A DNA stretch of 64,000 nt from Aphelocoma coerulescens (taxonomy: Eukaryota > Chordata > Aves > Passeriformes > Corvidae). Positions 1 through 14,600 of this stretch are shown here, in pieces (the stretch's first letter is position 1; every line of letters starts with the position of its first letter). A program made the position numbers and the translations under genes. Below the pieces are notes generated by a model. That model did not search any database, had not been told where the DNA came from, and worked only from the letters and a program-made list of their open reading frames with translations. The DNA is taken from assembly GCF_041296385.1 (NCBI RefSeq), contig NC_091014.1, forward strand, positions 49,494,078 through 49,558,077. The letters are read 5' to 3'.

Positions 1-2556
1 ACCAAAATGAAAACAGATTTTCATGATGTGACCAATTATTGTTAAGAAACCAGGGAAACTGTTCAAACTTCAGGGAAAGTGACTTGATTTAATTAAGCAG
101 CATCTCAGTCACTGCACAGCTTTTTGGATCTTTGAGAAAAAGGTTTTATTATTTGTTGAGGATTTCATTACTCTCTGGGAAAATCTGTACTAAATTAAAT
201 AAGCCAGCTTGTCAGTGAGTTACCTTGGGAATAATACTCTAGCCTTGTGATCTTTGTAGATAACATAGAGTAGAATAGTGGCATTTTTGTACAGGGGGAA
301 AAGGAAAAGTCTTTCTTGTGAAGAAAAGATGTGAAAAATATTTCCAGGTCCTCCAAAATAAATCTATCTATTTATCAGCTGCAAGTGCACTTTTTCGTGA
401 AGGGTGTGAAGTGGTTTTGAGACGTTTCCGTTGCTATTTCTTGTTTATTAACAAGCAAAACAAATCAAAACTCTTCAATACAGAAGTGGGCATGGGAGGA
501 AGTAGAGGGGAATGTGCTGGGGACTAAGGTTCATAGAGGGTGCAAGTGTATTGGAAACAAAGCTTCACTGGTTCTGCAGCTTGGGAAGGAGCTGGCTCTG
601 CTCTGGAATTCTCTTTGGCGCCAAGAAGTCACTTTAGCTGTATCTGATTCATCTCTTGGGAATAAAGTATTAGACAAAGGATTCAGATTGTGCAGCTAGT
701 ATGTTTCTTGGGATTAAAGTATTAGTCAAATGAAAAATTGAAACTATGATATACTTTAAAATAAGAAATTACAGAATTTAGTCTCCTGTGATAGTTATCA
801 CAGGGTATTGTGCTTGTTGGTTTGGGGTGCTTTTTTGTTTGTTTTGGTTTTTCTTTGTTTTAAGGATTTTTTTTTAATAATCCTAATTAGGATTTAAGAT
901 TTGTTGGTGTGACTTGAGGAGAAAAATCACTGGTGCCTAATGAATGGGAGGACTTTGAAGTGCTCAGATTAATTAAAAACAAAATCAAGCTGTACTTCAT
1001 GCCACCCAGCATATTTTCAAGTGTGGAAGTGACACAAAACAGGTCCTTTATGGCTGTGATAGTATTCTTGTGAGCCTTCTGATTTATCGAAAGGGTATTA
1101 AGAGAGGAGTTGTATAAAAATGAGATAGGGGTATCCAAGAGTTAAATATGTCTTTGAGAATGGGGTATGATGTGTATGCACTTCCTTAAGGAGGATCAAA
1201 TCCTTATTTACGGGCTTTGATGGTGTAAGTGCCACTTAGCTGAACAAAAATGCGGAAGTTTTGTCATGCTTCAGTGGGAATTGAACAATTTAACCAGTAG
1301 CTAGAGGAGCAGAAAATTCCATCCCTTAAAAAAAAAAGGTAGTAAATGGAGACAATTTGTAGGATTAGATGTCAATGATTAAACTCACTGAATGCAAATA
1401 ACTGGTATTTCTTTCCATACATCTACTTGCTGCTAGCCTTTTTGACTTCTTGCTCCCTTAAAACCAGTCTTGTAAAAACAGTTTTCAGTGACTTCTCTGT
1501 CATATATAGGCAGGTATAGGGAAGTCTACTGTACATTATTCTAGTGAGATTCCATGTAGGAACCTGCAAACCTGGCTGGCCATAGGATTGGAATATGTAG
1601 TCACTGAAACGTTGTTTATGTATGAAGAGCCTTGCCATTCAAGACAATTGCTTCACAAGAGGATTAGTCTTATATAGCTTTCCAAAGATACAAGAACAAA
1701 ACTAAAAACTCCTGAGTCAAAAGGAAAGCTTAAATGCTTTCCCACAAAGCTTATCACTAGCCTGTGTCAGAGTTATCTAGTCTTATACAACCCTTTTCTT
1801 CATTTATGATACCTAGTGACTTAAAAACAGTAAATATTTCTGTTTTTCCTGGCATCTACTAATGGAAGTATTTCTCAAAACGTTGTTTACACTTCAATTG
1901 TAGCTATGAAATAATAAATGGTAAAAACGTTTTTGAGATAACTGCATTCAGCTTCTTGCGCAGTATTTAATCATGGAATCACCAAGGTAGGAAGAGACCT
2001 TCAAGATCATCAAGTCCAACCATCAACCCAGCACCACCATGATCACCCCTAAAACATATCCCCAAAGTGCCACATCCAGACACTTCTTGAATGCTTCCAG
2101 AGACAATGACTCCACCACCTCCCTGGGCAACTTATTCCAGTGCTGAACCACTCTTTTAGGAAATTTTTTTTTTCTGATATCTAATATGAACCGCACCTGC
2201 TGCAACTTAAGGATGTTTCCTCTCATCCTTCCACCTGAGACATGGTAAAGACACTGACTCCCACCTGGCTACAACTTCCTTTCAGGTCATAAAGATTGAT
2301 AAGGTCGCCCCTGAGCCTCCTGTTCTCCAGTCTAAACAACTCCAGCTCCCTCAGCCACTCCTCTTAGCACATTTTCTAGACCCTTTACCAGCTTTGTTAC
2401 CCTTCTCTGGACATACTATTAAGATATTTTACATACCAATATAAAAAAAATTATGCAGTGATACTTTGTAAATTCTGAAAATGTTCTTCTATTATTAAAA
2501 TGCAATACTTTATTTTGGCATTAATAGTTGATCTGAAATATTTCTTCATGCCCTAG
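1..2556 (+). other. APAF1: APAF1 intron (3' part) with a CR1 insertion
   Basis: This is non-coding sequence upstream of the first recognisable APAF1 exon. It is AT-rich, with a T/G-rich low-complexity patch near 815-870. None of the short open frames here resembles the CARD or Walker A parts of APAF1, so those exons must lie to the left of the window. The only recognisable insertion is the CR1 fragment near 1971-2413. The intron ends with a CCCTAG acceptor at 2551-2556. Confidence 0.8.
1971..2413 (-). mobile_element. CR1 LINE, 5'-truncated 3' end
   Basis: On the minus strand this reads as the end of CR1 ORF2, with recognisable pieces such as [37 protein letters not shown] and LDVALWGYV. The plus strand shows the reverse complement of the CR1 3' end (TCATGGAATCACC at 1971). 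It is missing the endonuclease and the core reverse transcriptase, as is usual for CR1 copies. The reading frame is interrupted, so this is a dead copy. It sits in the APAF1 intron in antisense orientation. Confidence 0.88.
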
Positions 2557-2669
2557 ATCTCTTTTGGTCCTGGACGACATTTGGGATTCCTGGGTGTTAA
2601 AAGCATTCGATAATCAGTGTCAGGTTCTCATCACGAGCAGGGACAGGAGTGTAACGGATGCTGTGGCTG
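2557..2669 (+). CDS. APAF1: APAF1 exon: NB-ARC Walker B and sensor I
   Basis: The exon reads SLLVLDDIWDSWVLKAF and onward. LLVLDD is the Walker B strand, whose aspartates coordinate magnesium and activate water in the nucleotide-binding domain. The following VLITSRDRS carries the sensor I arginine (human Arg265). Splice sites are CCCTAG before 2557 and GTAAGG from 2670. The exon begins with the last base of a codon started upstream and ends one base into a glycine codon. Open reading continues past the donor but leaves APAF1 similarity at once. Confidence 0.96.
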
Positions 2670-5600
2670 GTAAGGAACAGTTTCCTCTCCTGCACCACAG
2701 GTTTTATGTGTCTTTGTCTGCACTTGTTCATGCGAACTTTCAAAAGAATCTGAAAGAATCTGTCTATCAATTTGTGCACAAGTGGCCAGGTTTTAGAACT
2801 CTGCTCTGTAAGACTTTATGCTCTTTGTGAAATAAGTGTTGTATGTTATCGTGGAAGTTACACGTTTACATTGAAGAGTGCAGTGATTCTTAACAGAATA
2901 AATTAACCTCTGTGGCACTGATGCTGTTAGACTGATTATCTCTATTCAGCAGTGACTGCCCATAATGCATGTGTAATTATTAGCTTATAGGCTATTTTTT
3001 TCTATGTATATATCTCTAATGCAAGCTGATTCTGGTAAGTAGAATTTATACCCTTCTTAGTCCTATAAAATACTATGCAAAAAATCATGAACCTTTGCTC
3101 AAGATTTTACTTGGAAAATACTTTGAATTTCTGTAGGGTTTTTCACATTCGTTGAAATTTTTTCCATATTTCCATTTCTAGGCAATAAATACGAGGTTCA
3201 TGTGGAAAGTGGACTAGCACATGAGAAAGGCCTGGAGATTTTATCCCTATTTGTGAATATGAAAATATCAGAACTGCCAGAACAAGCTAACTCCCTTGTA
3301 AGAGAATGCAAAGGTATTCCAGTTGCTCTTTGTTGTACAATTCACCACTGAATGTAGTATTTTTCTTCTGTATTTTGACTTAAAAATAGAGAAGGGAAAA
3401 CCCTTTGATACTGTGTATGTTAAGCAAAATACAAGTGCTTGTTAAATATTTTTGGGGGTTTTTTAAGCTAAGCAGAAGTCTCATGTTGATTTTTGAGTAG
3501 TTTTCTTCAGCATATTTTCCCTCTGCACAACAATTACACTTAAATTTGTTGAGTTTGCAGATGTCTACATGGAGTGCTTATTTTGTCTCTCCTCCATGCC
3601 TCAAGAATTTAATCAGTGCATTGGGAATACTACCTGATTCAGTCACTTGACCATCAGCTGTTGGATTGTGTTCCTTGATGACCTCTAAAATTTATTTAAT
3701 CTTTCCCTTCAGGTTCTCCTCTTGTGATATCCTTGATAGGTGCATTACTACGAGACTTCCCTAACCGCTGGGAATACTATCTCAGGCAGCTGCAGAATAA
3801 GCAGTTTAAAAGAATAAGAAAATCTTCCTCTTATGATTACGAAGCCCTTGATGAAGCAATGTCCATAAGTGTTGAGCAACTGGATGACAATTACAAAGAC
3901 TACTATAAAGACCTCTCTATCCTCCCAAAAGATGTTAAAGTACCTACTAAGGTAATAATCTTGTGATTTTTAGTGGGATACAAACAACAACCTTAAAGAA
4001 TTCTTAAAATGTATAATTGTCGTGTATAACTTCTGCAGTATATAACTTAATTATAATTGCTAGATTGGGTAGATTTGTTCCATTATCGTGTCATGACTTG
4101 TATTGTTAGTAGTGAAACTAAAATAATCTTAACTGAGTAAACATATCTGTAATGTTTAAGTTCCATGTGCATTCTGTATATTGTTTTTTAATTAGATTGT
4201 ATTTGAGTTCACTGAAAGCTTGAAAACTGTTATTTGGAATTTGTCTCCTTTTATGATCACCATAAATCAGCACAAATAGACAAAAGATAGGCTAACTTGT
4301 GGTATCTTTCCTGTGTTTTGGTATGAAGGAACTGGTAACTTAGTGAACTGATTACTCTTTGTAATGTGTCTATATTTGTTAGTGTGCATTTTGTTGTCAG
4401 TTAATTGGTATCCTTTTATAATATTCATACAAATCATATTACAACTTGGTTCTACTTCTCTTCTCTGTTAATGCATTAATACTTCTTAGGTTCTTTGTAT
4501 TCTTTGGGATATGGAAACTGAAGAAGTTGAAGATATACTACAGGAATTTGTTAACAAATCCCTGTTGTTCTGTGATCGTAATGGGAAGTCGTTCCATTAC
4601 TATTTACATGATCTTCAGCTTGACTTTCTCACAGAGAAGAATCGCAACCAGCTTCAGGTAGTGTATCAACTGATACTTTCAGCTTTACTCTCCACAGCTG
4701 GGCATTTTTCAGAAAATGTTACTTTGTTGTATGTTATCCTGAGTAGCTTCATAGCATAGGTCCAAGCTAAGTAACTTAAGGCTGACTAATTAAAAATACT
4801 TATTTTCAACTTGAAAATGTGGAGGGATTTCTTGATGGTTCCGTTTGCACCTAAGAGACTGATCTAAGAGAAGACTCTATATCCATTATTTCTGTATCAG
4901 ATGTTTCCAGTAGGAGATGTAATGTTCCACTGTTGATTCCAAAGACATGAATATACTATCAGAACAGGAAACTTTTTCTTTAATGCAGAGAAATGCTTTT
5001 TGCTCCCTTTTTTTCAGCTTAAGGCAGTACTTTCATGAAGAAGACCTGTAAGTTGGACTCAGTTTCAGTTCTGAAGGACAAGGCAGAAATAGTAGATATG
5101 AAGAAAAGGCAAGTTTTTTGACTTGCTTTAATTCTATATATGTAAGGGTCCTATTTTTGTTGGCTACCCACATTTAAGGTGAAGAGATTTGGTAGCTAAT
5201 CTCAGTCTGAGAAAGAAGGTTAACAGCTTGCTTTTGTGTCTTTTAATATCCAGAGAATGTTTCTGGAGCAGTCTTTAGCAATAAATTAGGTTAGGTGTAC
5301 AATTTTGGAAGGTAAGCTTTTTTATTCCACTTTTTAATGTATTACAATTGAGAAATATTATTCCTCAATGCTATTTATAATGTAATAATAATACTACTTA
5401 TAATTCCTCAGTACCAAAAGTGTGTTTTTCTTCACATTGCAGGAGCTACATAAAAACATAGTAAATCAGTACAAGAAATACTACAAGCTTAACACACCTG
5501 TTCTGTCTCAAGAGGATTGCATGTACTGGTATAACTTTCTAGCGTATCACATGGCAGGTGCCAACATGCAGCAGGTGGGTTCTGACAGGTGTCCTTTGCT

Positions 5601-8600
5601 TCCCTTTTTCACCCACTCTTACCTCTGCTTTTCCCTCCAGGCCTTTTCCCAGTTGAGCCTCTCTTCACCCAGACTTTAGTCCAGCTGGGTAAACACTCAG
5701 CATAGTCTTTAGGAGGTCCTCTGATAATCACTGTCCCTTACAAAAACTACTTTATTTCTACCCTTTGTATCTTAGCTTTTCAACCAGTTCTTGAGATGAC
5801 TTCCTATTTTACACCATAATAGCTTATGTTTTTCTTTTCCTTTTTAACAAGCTTTAATAAGAAGTCTTCTCCAAACCTTTTTGAAAACCCAAGCTTTATT
5901 TATTGTCTAATAATACAAGTAAATTGATTTCATCAGAGAATTTCATCATAGTTACTTTTTTCTCTTCAGAAGTCTGGTTCGCTTTTTCCTCTTATGTCAT
6001 ACAGATTTGTGTGTAAAAATTCATTATCTGATTTCAACAGCAAAATAACCCTATCAAGAGTTAGATGGGCAAGTCTCTTGTTTCCAGGATTGTCTTGGCA
6101 CCTCAAAAAATGCTGTAATTTTTGCCAACTACTGTTCTTTATATACTGAGCTAGTATAAGATTCAAATCATGCAGAAAGATTAATAATTAGTAGTTTCAC
6201 TTGAATTTCAGTTTCAAACACATTGAATAGCATTTGATCCTGGTTTTTTATTGCTTTATTTCACATGTTCTCAAACCTTTTCATCTGAGCTTCTTTCAAG
6301 ATTGTTCATCTGACTCATCATATAATACACTTTGTGGATTTATGTCTTATAGGAACCTTCATAATTAATGTTGGCTACAAATACAGGTGTTTTGGATCAT
6401 ACTTATTTCATTATCTTACTTTCTTTAGTTTCAGTGTGTTGTCAAAATGTTTTTATTAGCAGCCTTTCTACATTTTGTAGAATTAGCTTCTCAGAGGTCT
6501 TTAACCTGGCTCATTATGGCTGTATGCTTTCTAGAGTTTATGTTATATGTATCACTTATGTTTCATTATTTAGACGTAATTTCTATGTTTTGGAAGACTA
6601 ATAAAGCTGGGGTGTATTCCTTTTCTTTGTTTAACCGTGATAATCTTTTAATCCTTGTGGTATTTACTGATTTTAAATTGGAATACGCTTTAAACCTGTG
6701 CAGTGTTGTAGCTAAGCAGTTTTTCTATAGGAGGTCTAAAGAAAACATTGCACCAATACTTGTTAAAGGTGGTCATCTAACTAACAGACATAAAGCAAAA
6801 AAAAAGCTTTTTTCTGCTTGGGTCTTTAATAATACTGACAGACCTTGTATGCCCAGCCCCCTGGTTTGGAGGACCATGAGTGTGGGAACAGGGACTTTTC
6901 ATTTAGGGACACAAATGTGAAATTGTAAGGGACTGGCTGGATCAGTTGAATGTTCACAAGTCACATAGTCCTCGTGATACAACCCAGAGCACTGAAGGAA
7001 TGAAAGCATGTTATGGCAGGACTCCCTTGATCATCTACCCATGGTTTTAGGAATTTCAGCATCTCTTAGGAAGATCAACAATCATTATTAGCAGTGATCT
7101 TTGCTAGAAGAACCTTTTTCAGAGTTAAAAAACCAGGTCTCGTGTGCTGCAAAAGTGAAGAACTGCTTTGTATCTCTATCTCCTCTCTGACTAGCTGTAT
7201 TAAGGAGAAGTTTAAAATAACAAACTTAGCCTTCTGTACACAGGATTTATACTTGAACAATTAAGATGCAGGAAACAGGAAATTGCATAAGTTTTCAGCT
7301 AGGCACAGTTGTAGCAAAGTGTATTAAGTGCCTAATGTAGTTCCTGTGTTTTTCTTTTTCCCCCTAAGTAGATTCTGTTGTGAAGCTTGCACTCTGAAGT
7401 TAAATTTGTGTTTCTTGTAGGAGCTCCGTGATCTGATGTTTTCTTTAGATTGGATTAAAGCTAAAACAGAATTGGTTGGGCCTGCTCATCTGATTCATGA
7501 ATATGTAGAATATAGCTCAATCCTGGATCAAAAGGTATGATACTAAAAGGTAAATGATGAGTTGGTTCCAAATGGAATTTTCTATTTTGTAATTGCATTT
7601 TGTTGGATGTATGTATATGGCAGGTATATAGAAAGCTTAAAAAACCAAAGCATGAAGCCAATATTAAATTGAACTTTAACTTGGAGAAGATAAAAATGAA
7701 GGAAACTAAGTTTTCTCTTTTAACTTCAATGTGTAAGTGATTGGCCATGGAACTCAATAACTATAGTCATCAATACCTAGTGGTGGGTACATAAGGTACT
7801 CTGCTTTTGAGGAAGTGTAGAATTATGTTGACCACTTGGAATAGTCTTTCTGATATTTCACACTGCTTATTGAATAAATCTCTATTGCCAGTATTCTTTG
7901 TTTGAAAAATAAGGATATTGTGCCTTCTGAATAGGATAATGAAATATTTCAATCTGTTGTATGTACTTGCTAATGGAACTTAATAGAAAAACAGAGCTAA
8001 GGGCTTCTGTAAGAATATTACCCATACAGAAAATTTAAAAAGCAAGGAAATAAATCCTAAGATAAATCTGTGTTATCAAATATCTGCTCTGTATTTAGGA
8101 TAGCACAGTGCGTGAGAATTTCCAGGAATTTCTGTCTTTGAATGGGCACCTTCTTGGACGGCAGCCGTTTCCTGACATCATCCAGCTGGGTCTTTGCCAG
8201 CCAGAGACATCAGAGGTGTATCAACAAGCCAAGCTACATGCTCAGAGAGAAACAGGCACATTTTATTTGGAGTGGATGTAAGTAGCTGCAGTCCGTCTGC
8301 TGATACACTGATCCCTTGACAAGGAAATCATTTCATGTACAGCTAAACACAATGTATGGTAATAAAAGGATCTTTGTAAGAACTGGTGGGGTTTTTCTCT
8401 GAGGAAGGAAAGTGTAATAATTTTCAAGAACTTGTGGGAGAAGGGGAACCCTGGATATGCAAGGCCACAACTTAGTAATAATTACAGAAAAATAAATTGA
8501 GTAATATATTTACTTCTGTATTCAATTATTGTTCCTTTTAAATAACGATGCAAAGATGAAAATATAATACCTTGAAATTTCTTTAAATAATTTTATTTTA

Positions 8601-11600
8601 AAGTTAGAATTGTAGTGCAAGTATTGGATATGGTAGAGTGGGTTTTTAGGTTTTAAAGTAAACTCTGGCTTTAAAAAGGAGAGCACTTGTGCTAACTTGC
8701 AAAGTTTTATAAAGTAGTGAGATGGGAAATGCTTTGTAATCTCTACACAATCTTGAATTTCTCCTATTTAAATAATTTGTTGCTGTTCCTGTATTTTTGG
8801 AAGTTGTTTAAGGAAAAAGTATACAGATCTATACATTCTCCCAGCCTTGTCCCATAGTCAGTTGACTATGTAAACTGTGATTCTGTTTGATGTTTCTTTT
8901 CTGATATTTGTAGTACTTGGTGCTTATAAAACAGAGGGACTTCACGTCAAGCAATTATTATAGTAAGAGCCAGGCAGATTAGTCTCCTCTTTGAATATTT
9001 GGTTCTTTTATTTAGCAAAACTGCTTGGAAATTGCACAGTTCAGAAGAGTCAATCTCCAGTTAGTCCAGGGTTTTCAGCTTGGATGCGGGAGGCGTGCTG
9101 AAGAACATGATTGAAATCAACACAACAGAGAGGAGATGTTTTGGTCATTCATCACCATGTCACTCATTACAGTGCCAGCTTTCTGTGTTAACATCTGGCT
9201 AAACAGGATGATTATGATTGCTGCTAACTCTTAAGTTTTTGTTCAAGCGAGGCAAGAGTCATCTAAGGTGTGTTAGATTCTGTACCTAATCTCTGACTGA
9301 AAAGTGGTGATAGTCACAGATCTTATTTAGCTATTTAGTGATAAGTGTTGAGCCATTGTCATAGAAATTAAGGAAATTTTCAAAGATCTGAACAAATTTA
9401 CAAATGTTTTTGAGTATGCTTTAAAAGGAAGAGTTCTCCTGCAGGAGAACAAGAATTCTCAGGAAAAAGTTTATGTTTGGAAATAGTGTATTTCAGATCA
9501 TAAAAATGTTATCTTTCTTGATCTCTAAACTGTAACTGTTGGAGCACAATATAAACCTCTGAGTGAATGTTGGAATTTTGTTTCCTTTATTAATTCAGCA
9601 TGAAGGCTGAGAGGTAAGGTGTAGTGGGTTGGTTGTTTTGTTTGTTATAAAGCTTGCTGCTCAAGATGTGTGAAAAAGTGTTAATCTTAGAGATGATTTT
9701 GAATAATACAAAGGCACTCATCTAAATAATTGTCTTACCCTGTAGAAATAAAAAATCCTTGAAAAATCTCTACCGTCTGGTTGTTCGTCCACACCGAGAT
9801 GCAGTTTACCATGCCTGCTTTTCTAAGGATAGGCAAAGAATAGCATCATGTGGAGCTGATAAAACACTTCAGGTAAGACACCTATGCATGAGTCAGAAGA
9901 GATGCTGTGTACCATTTCAAAAACACTTGTTAAACAATCCTGTCACTTTTCTTCTGTTGCTATGTGGAAATATTCGGATCTAGATTATAATTGGAGACAA
10001 ATGATTGAAAAGGATGTATTATTGCATAAATGTCAAGTTGCATGTTTAGAATGGTAAGCATTATCTTCAGGAACTAAGTGGTGTGGTTTTAGGGGTTACA
10101 CCCTCACTGCCCTGATGCGTGAACATGAGGCCTTTTAACAATACGGAAAAGGTCACAGCCCAGCAATGCACCCCAGCTTATTTAATGTTTACTTGCAAAA
10201 AATGTTATTTCCAGTCCTAGTAGACCTTCTACAGTACCAAGGAGCAGTAAGATGTTTTAAGTACAGCTTTACTCTTTATATGGGATGGCAGTGGACGTTA
10301 TGCCACTATGATGTTTAATTAGTGAAATGCCCTAATGCAAAAGAACTGTATCGGTGGAGAAAACCCCTGAAGCTGAGGGCAGTATTAAATTGGAAACAGG
10401 CCCAAAGTGCTTAGAAAGCAGATTAGAAGAGCCAGAGGGGAATGTGACTAATATAAATTTGCCAGCAGTCTGCCTGGAGGGGAATCAGCCAGCTCTCAAG
10501 AAAACTAGCAATCAGCCAGCCACTAACCTGGTAAGGTACCCATATTCCAGACAGCCAAAGGTAAGGGAAAAGAACAACTTTGCTGCAAGCCTTTGGTATT
10601 GTTTTGGATGCTTGAGAAGTTGAGTACTAATTTGCTGTTCATTTGGCTACTTCATGTGTTGTTAGTGGGTTTTTTATTTGCTTATTTTATTTGCTGGCCT
10701 GTTCAGTATTATGATCATAGCATCCCCTTAAGGAGATGCCTGGTGAATGTACTCATGCTATGCAGCAGTTGCTGTGCTGGGCTTCTGTACTTATTGACAT
10801 GGCAGATTGCTTATTTTTTTCTTCGTTTTACACCCAAAAAAATCTGTGGATTGCAATTGCACTTAAACTAAACTTTCATTGAAGAAACAATAGGAAAATT
10901 AACTATAATCCTTTTTTCATTTTTTAACTTTGAACTTATTAGCGTTTTTTCTAATTACATCTTAAGCTCTTCAGTTTTCGAGGGTACTTAAAAAAATGAT
11001 TGCTAGGTTAAGAACAGATATTCTGCAGAATTTACTGTGAAGATAGATTTCCTGTTGCTTCGGTATTTACGGTCTTATTTGAACAAATACCAACCATTTA
11101 ATTGTCACTGGTATTCCTGTTCAATAAAAAAATAATCTGAAAAGTGCTGTAAAGAACACCTTGTGGTTTGTTTTAATAATTAAGAATATGTAACCTGAGA
11201 TGGAAAGGGAGGCCTGATTTCCACCCCCTGCCCACCCCACATTGTACAGTTAAATCCCAGAATGTGAGGAAATTGATTAATATGTAGCACTTTTCCCCAG
11301 CTGTCCTTTTGTTGCCTGTGTTTAACTTGAGACTAAAACGTGTGTCATCCTGTCAATTTTTCCCTACTTATTTCTGGCTTTTTGTTCCTCCAATCATCAG
11401 TTCTGTTGCAGTTCTTACTTCATATGTATGGGTATCCCATGCATATAAAACTGGAATTTGTAGTTTTAAGAATAACTTAGATTTTGTTAATAGTGTTTTG
11501 CAGTTACTGTTAAAAAATACTGTGAAAGGGCATGGATCTTGGCTTAAAGAGTGGAGGTAGAAAGAAGTATTTTTAAAAATCAGTTTTCACTAATTCTCTC

Positions 11601-14600
11601 TCTTAGAATTTCTATCATCCTTGCAGAACTTTATAATTATGTTATTATCCCTGAAATTATGAATGCTTTCAAAAGCCAACCCAGTTTTTTAAGAGGTTAC
11701 ATAAAGAGAGCTGTTTGAGATAATAAAAGAAACTTATACATGTGTTTTAAAGTTGTCTGCAAGTTATAAGGTTTTACTGTTCCTTGGTTTAGGTGTTCAA
11801 AGCAGAAAGTGGAGAGAGACTCCTGGAGATAAATGCCCACGATGATGAAATACTCTGTTGCGCTTTTTCTGCAGATGGTGAATTTGTAGCAACTTGTTCA
11901 AGTGACAAAAAAGTGAAGGTAAGGGAATGAGGAAAAGGCCATTCTTTTTTTCAAACTAATAATTCTGATTTCTGTTTAACCAACTCAGTGCAGATTCTTA
12001 AAAGTGTTTCAAATTGTCTAAATATTATGTGGATAATTCAATAGTTGACAAACAGAAAAGCCCCACTTGTTACATAGTATAAAAGATGCTTAGTGTTAAC
12101 ATCGTACGTGCAGAATTAACCACTTATTTCATTTGTATTATCGGATGTTTCTTTTTAACTAGAACATAATGTGTGAGTCCAGTCCTGTTCATGGGGTGAA
12201 TAGGAGATGAATCTATCCATAATTCTTTTTTTAATGCTTCTTTTCTGTTACCTGTGAAATATTTGAGATTTTTAATTCCTCATTATAGTAGCAAAGTCTT
12301 GTTGAAGTTCCAGAAATTATCATATTCTAATCTGAATTATGACCTTTCCCTTCACAGTCTTGCTTCTTTTTTTAAATATATAATCTTTCTCTTCAAAGTA
12401 TTTTTGAGGTATTATTTGAAATGTTTTAGGACTTCATCTGTATTTCAGCATAGTTTACAGATTTTTAAAAATAATTACTTTAAATATATTTAAAAGTCTT
12501 TTTCATCTTTCAATTCTGCCTAGGTGTGGAATTCAAGAACAGGCCAGTGTAGGTGTGTATACGAAGAACACTCTGAGCAGGTTAATTGCTGCCAGTTCAA
12601 TAACAGAAGTGGTCAGTACCTTCTAGCCACCTGCTCAAATGACACTTTCATCAAAGTAAGTGGAAAAGGTGGAGATTATTCTCATGCTGTTTGTCATAAC
12701 AGGGTAGTTATTGATGTATAAATATATCTAAACACTGTAAATTAATGGGTTTTTTTAATGAGCCTGGTAGAAGAGAGGGTAGAAGAGAGATGGCAACAGA
12801 TTAAGAGCATTGACTACTGTAATCAGATTTCAGCAAGGCAGAGCAGGAGTGTTTACACTCAGCAAAGGAGAATGGGCAAGTCCTCTACTGGTAGGGCTTG
12901 AAGGTGAGGGCTTTGGCCTGATGATATTCAGACTGTTCAAGACTAACTTGAGAGATTTCATTTTTGTTAATGTGTGTAAGCTACATGATTCTAATTTACA
13001 AAGCTGAAAAGGAATGAGGCAAGACAAAGCTTTTTTCTCAGTCTGAGGAAACTTCGAGTAATTTTGTGCTGGTCAAGGGCCTTGTCTGTACTGTCCAGAA
13101 AGTTTTAAGTAGATTTATATAATTCTGATGTTAATAGTTTTCATGCATCTTACCAGACAGAGGCAAATTGTAGGGTAGCCTGGGTCATAGCATCCAGTCC
13201 ATGAGCATGTGGGTAAAACTAAGAAAAAATAAAAGTGGTGTTTTGGCTGCCAGTGCATGATTTTGAGAAGAGCATGAATGTTCTGTCTTTGAATAATTCA
13301 TGAATATGATGATATTTATATGTTTATTTCTCTTCCAGGTTTGGGATTTGAATAAAAAATACTGTAGAAATACAATGATAGGTCATGAAAATTCTGTCAA
13401 TCACTGCAGATTTTCACCAAATGATGAATATGTTGCTAGCTGCTCGACAGATGGAACAGTAAAGGTATAGAGTATATTTTTAAATCAGCCCTTTGTTTTG
13501 ATGATGGATGGGAGGTTTTTGTATCAAATGCAAAATATGTATAAGAAAATTTTGTGTCTGCATGATCAGCTTTTAATGAATTAAATCCTGAAACAGTTGA
13601 TTATTGGTCCCATTTGTAATGCAAGACTTTGACATGGTTTTTCCAGTACCAGGAAAAAAAAGTTGACTGCCTGTAGTTGCAAATAAATTTTAACTAGCCT
13701 CATTTTGAATATTTTTGCCCCCTAATGCACTTTCTTAAGAAAACTTGAAGGGGGAGTAAGAATTTTTTAACCAGAAATAGCAGTAAGTTTTTAGGTTAAT
13801 TGAAAATTCTGTCATCTCTGAAAATGACTCATCAGGAGACATAAAAATTAAAAGCAATTTCCATGTGCCATTTTCTTGTATGCACTAAAAGAGAACTGAA
13901 AGGATTGTGTTTTTCTGAGAGTGTGAGTATTATTTTTATTGCCTTTAATTGCAACAGAATTATGCTATTTCAGAATTGCAATTCTTAAAACACTTATGTT
14001 TCTATGTAGTTGCTAAATCAGGAAAGAAGGATTGCTGTAGCTGTTGTTCATAAGGAAAAATGTGGTGAAGGGGACAGAAATATTCTGTTAGATTTTTGGC
14101 ATGTGAAATTAAGGTGCAAAGCTAGGTGTATACGAGATTTCTTATGGTAAGTAGATTGTTTATAGCATTGCAGGGCAGGTGTTATTTTTGGTTTTACTCT
14201 TCCGTTAAATAGAAGTTGAGGCAGCATTGTAGCTGGAATGATAGGAGTGAAAAACCCAAGGAGAGGGCTCTGCTACAGCATAATCCTCTTCGTGGTTTGT
14301 TTTTATTTCTTAATTTGTTTTTCTGCTTTTTCTTAATATATAAATCATTTGGACTTGTGATTATTCTAATGCTATTTGTTGACTGGGGAAAGTAACAAGG
14401 GGCTTTTGCTCTATTTATTCCCTGCCCTTTTTCCTTAAGAAGTAGTTGGGAGCTCTCTCCTGTTATATTCTGTACCTACATCAGCAAAAAGAGATTGTGC
14501 CTATTTCCTGTTTATTGCAGCTTTGGGAAGCACGCTCAGGAAATGAACTGAAAAGTATTGAGATAAAAGATTTCTTCAAAAATGCAGATGAGCAACCAGA

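Noticed and set aside
9433..9450. 18-bp perfect palindrome GTTCTCCTGCAGGAGAAC in an APAF1 intron
   Set aside because: A palindrome of this size is expected by chance with moderate probability in 64 kb and has no loop or supporting context.
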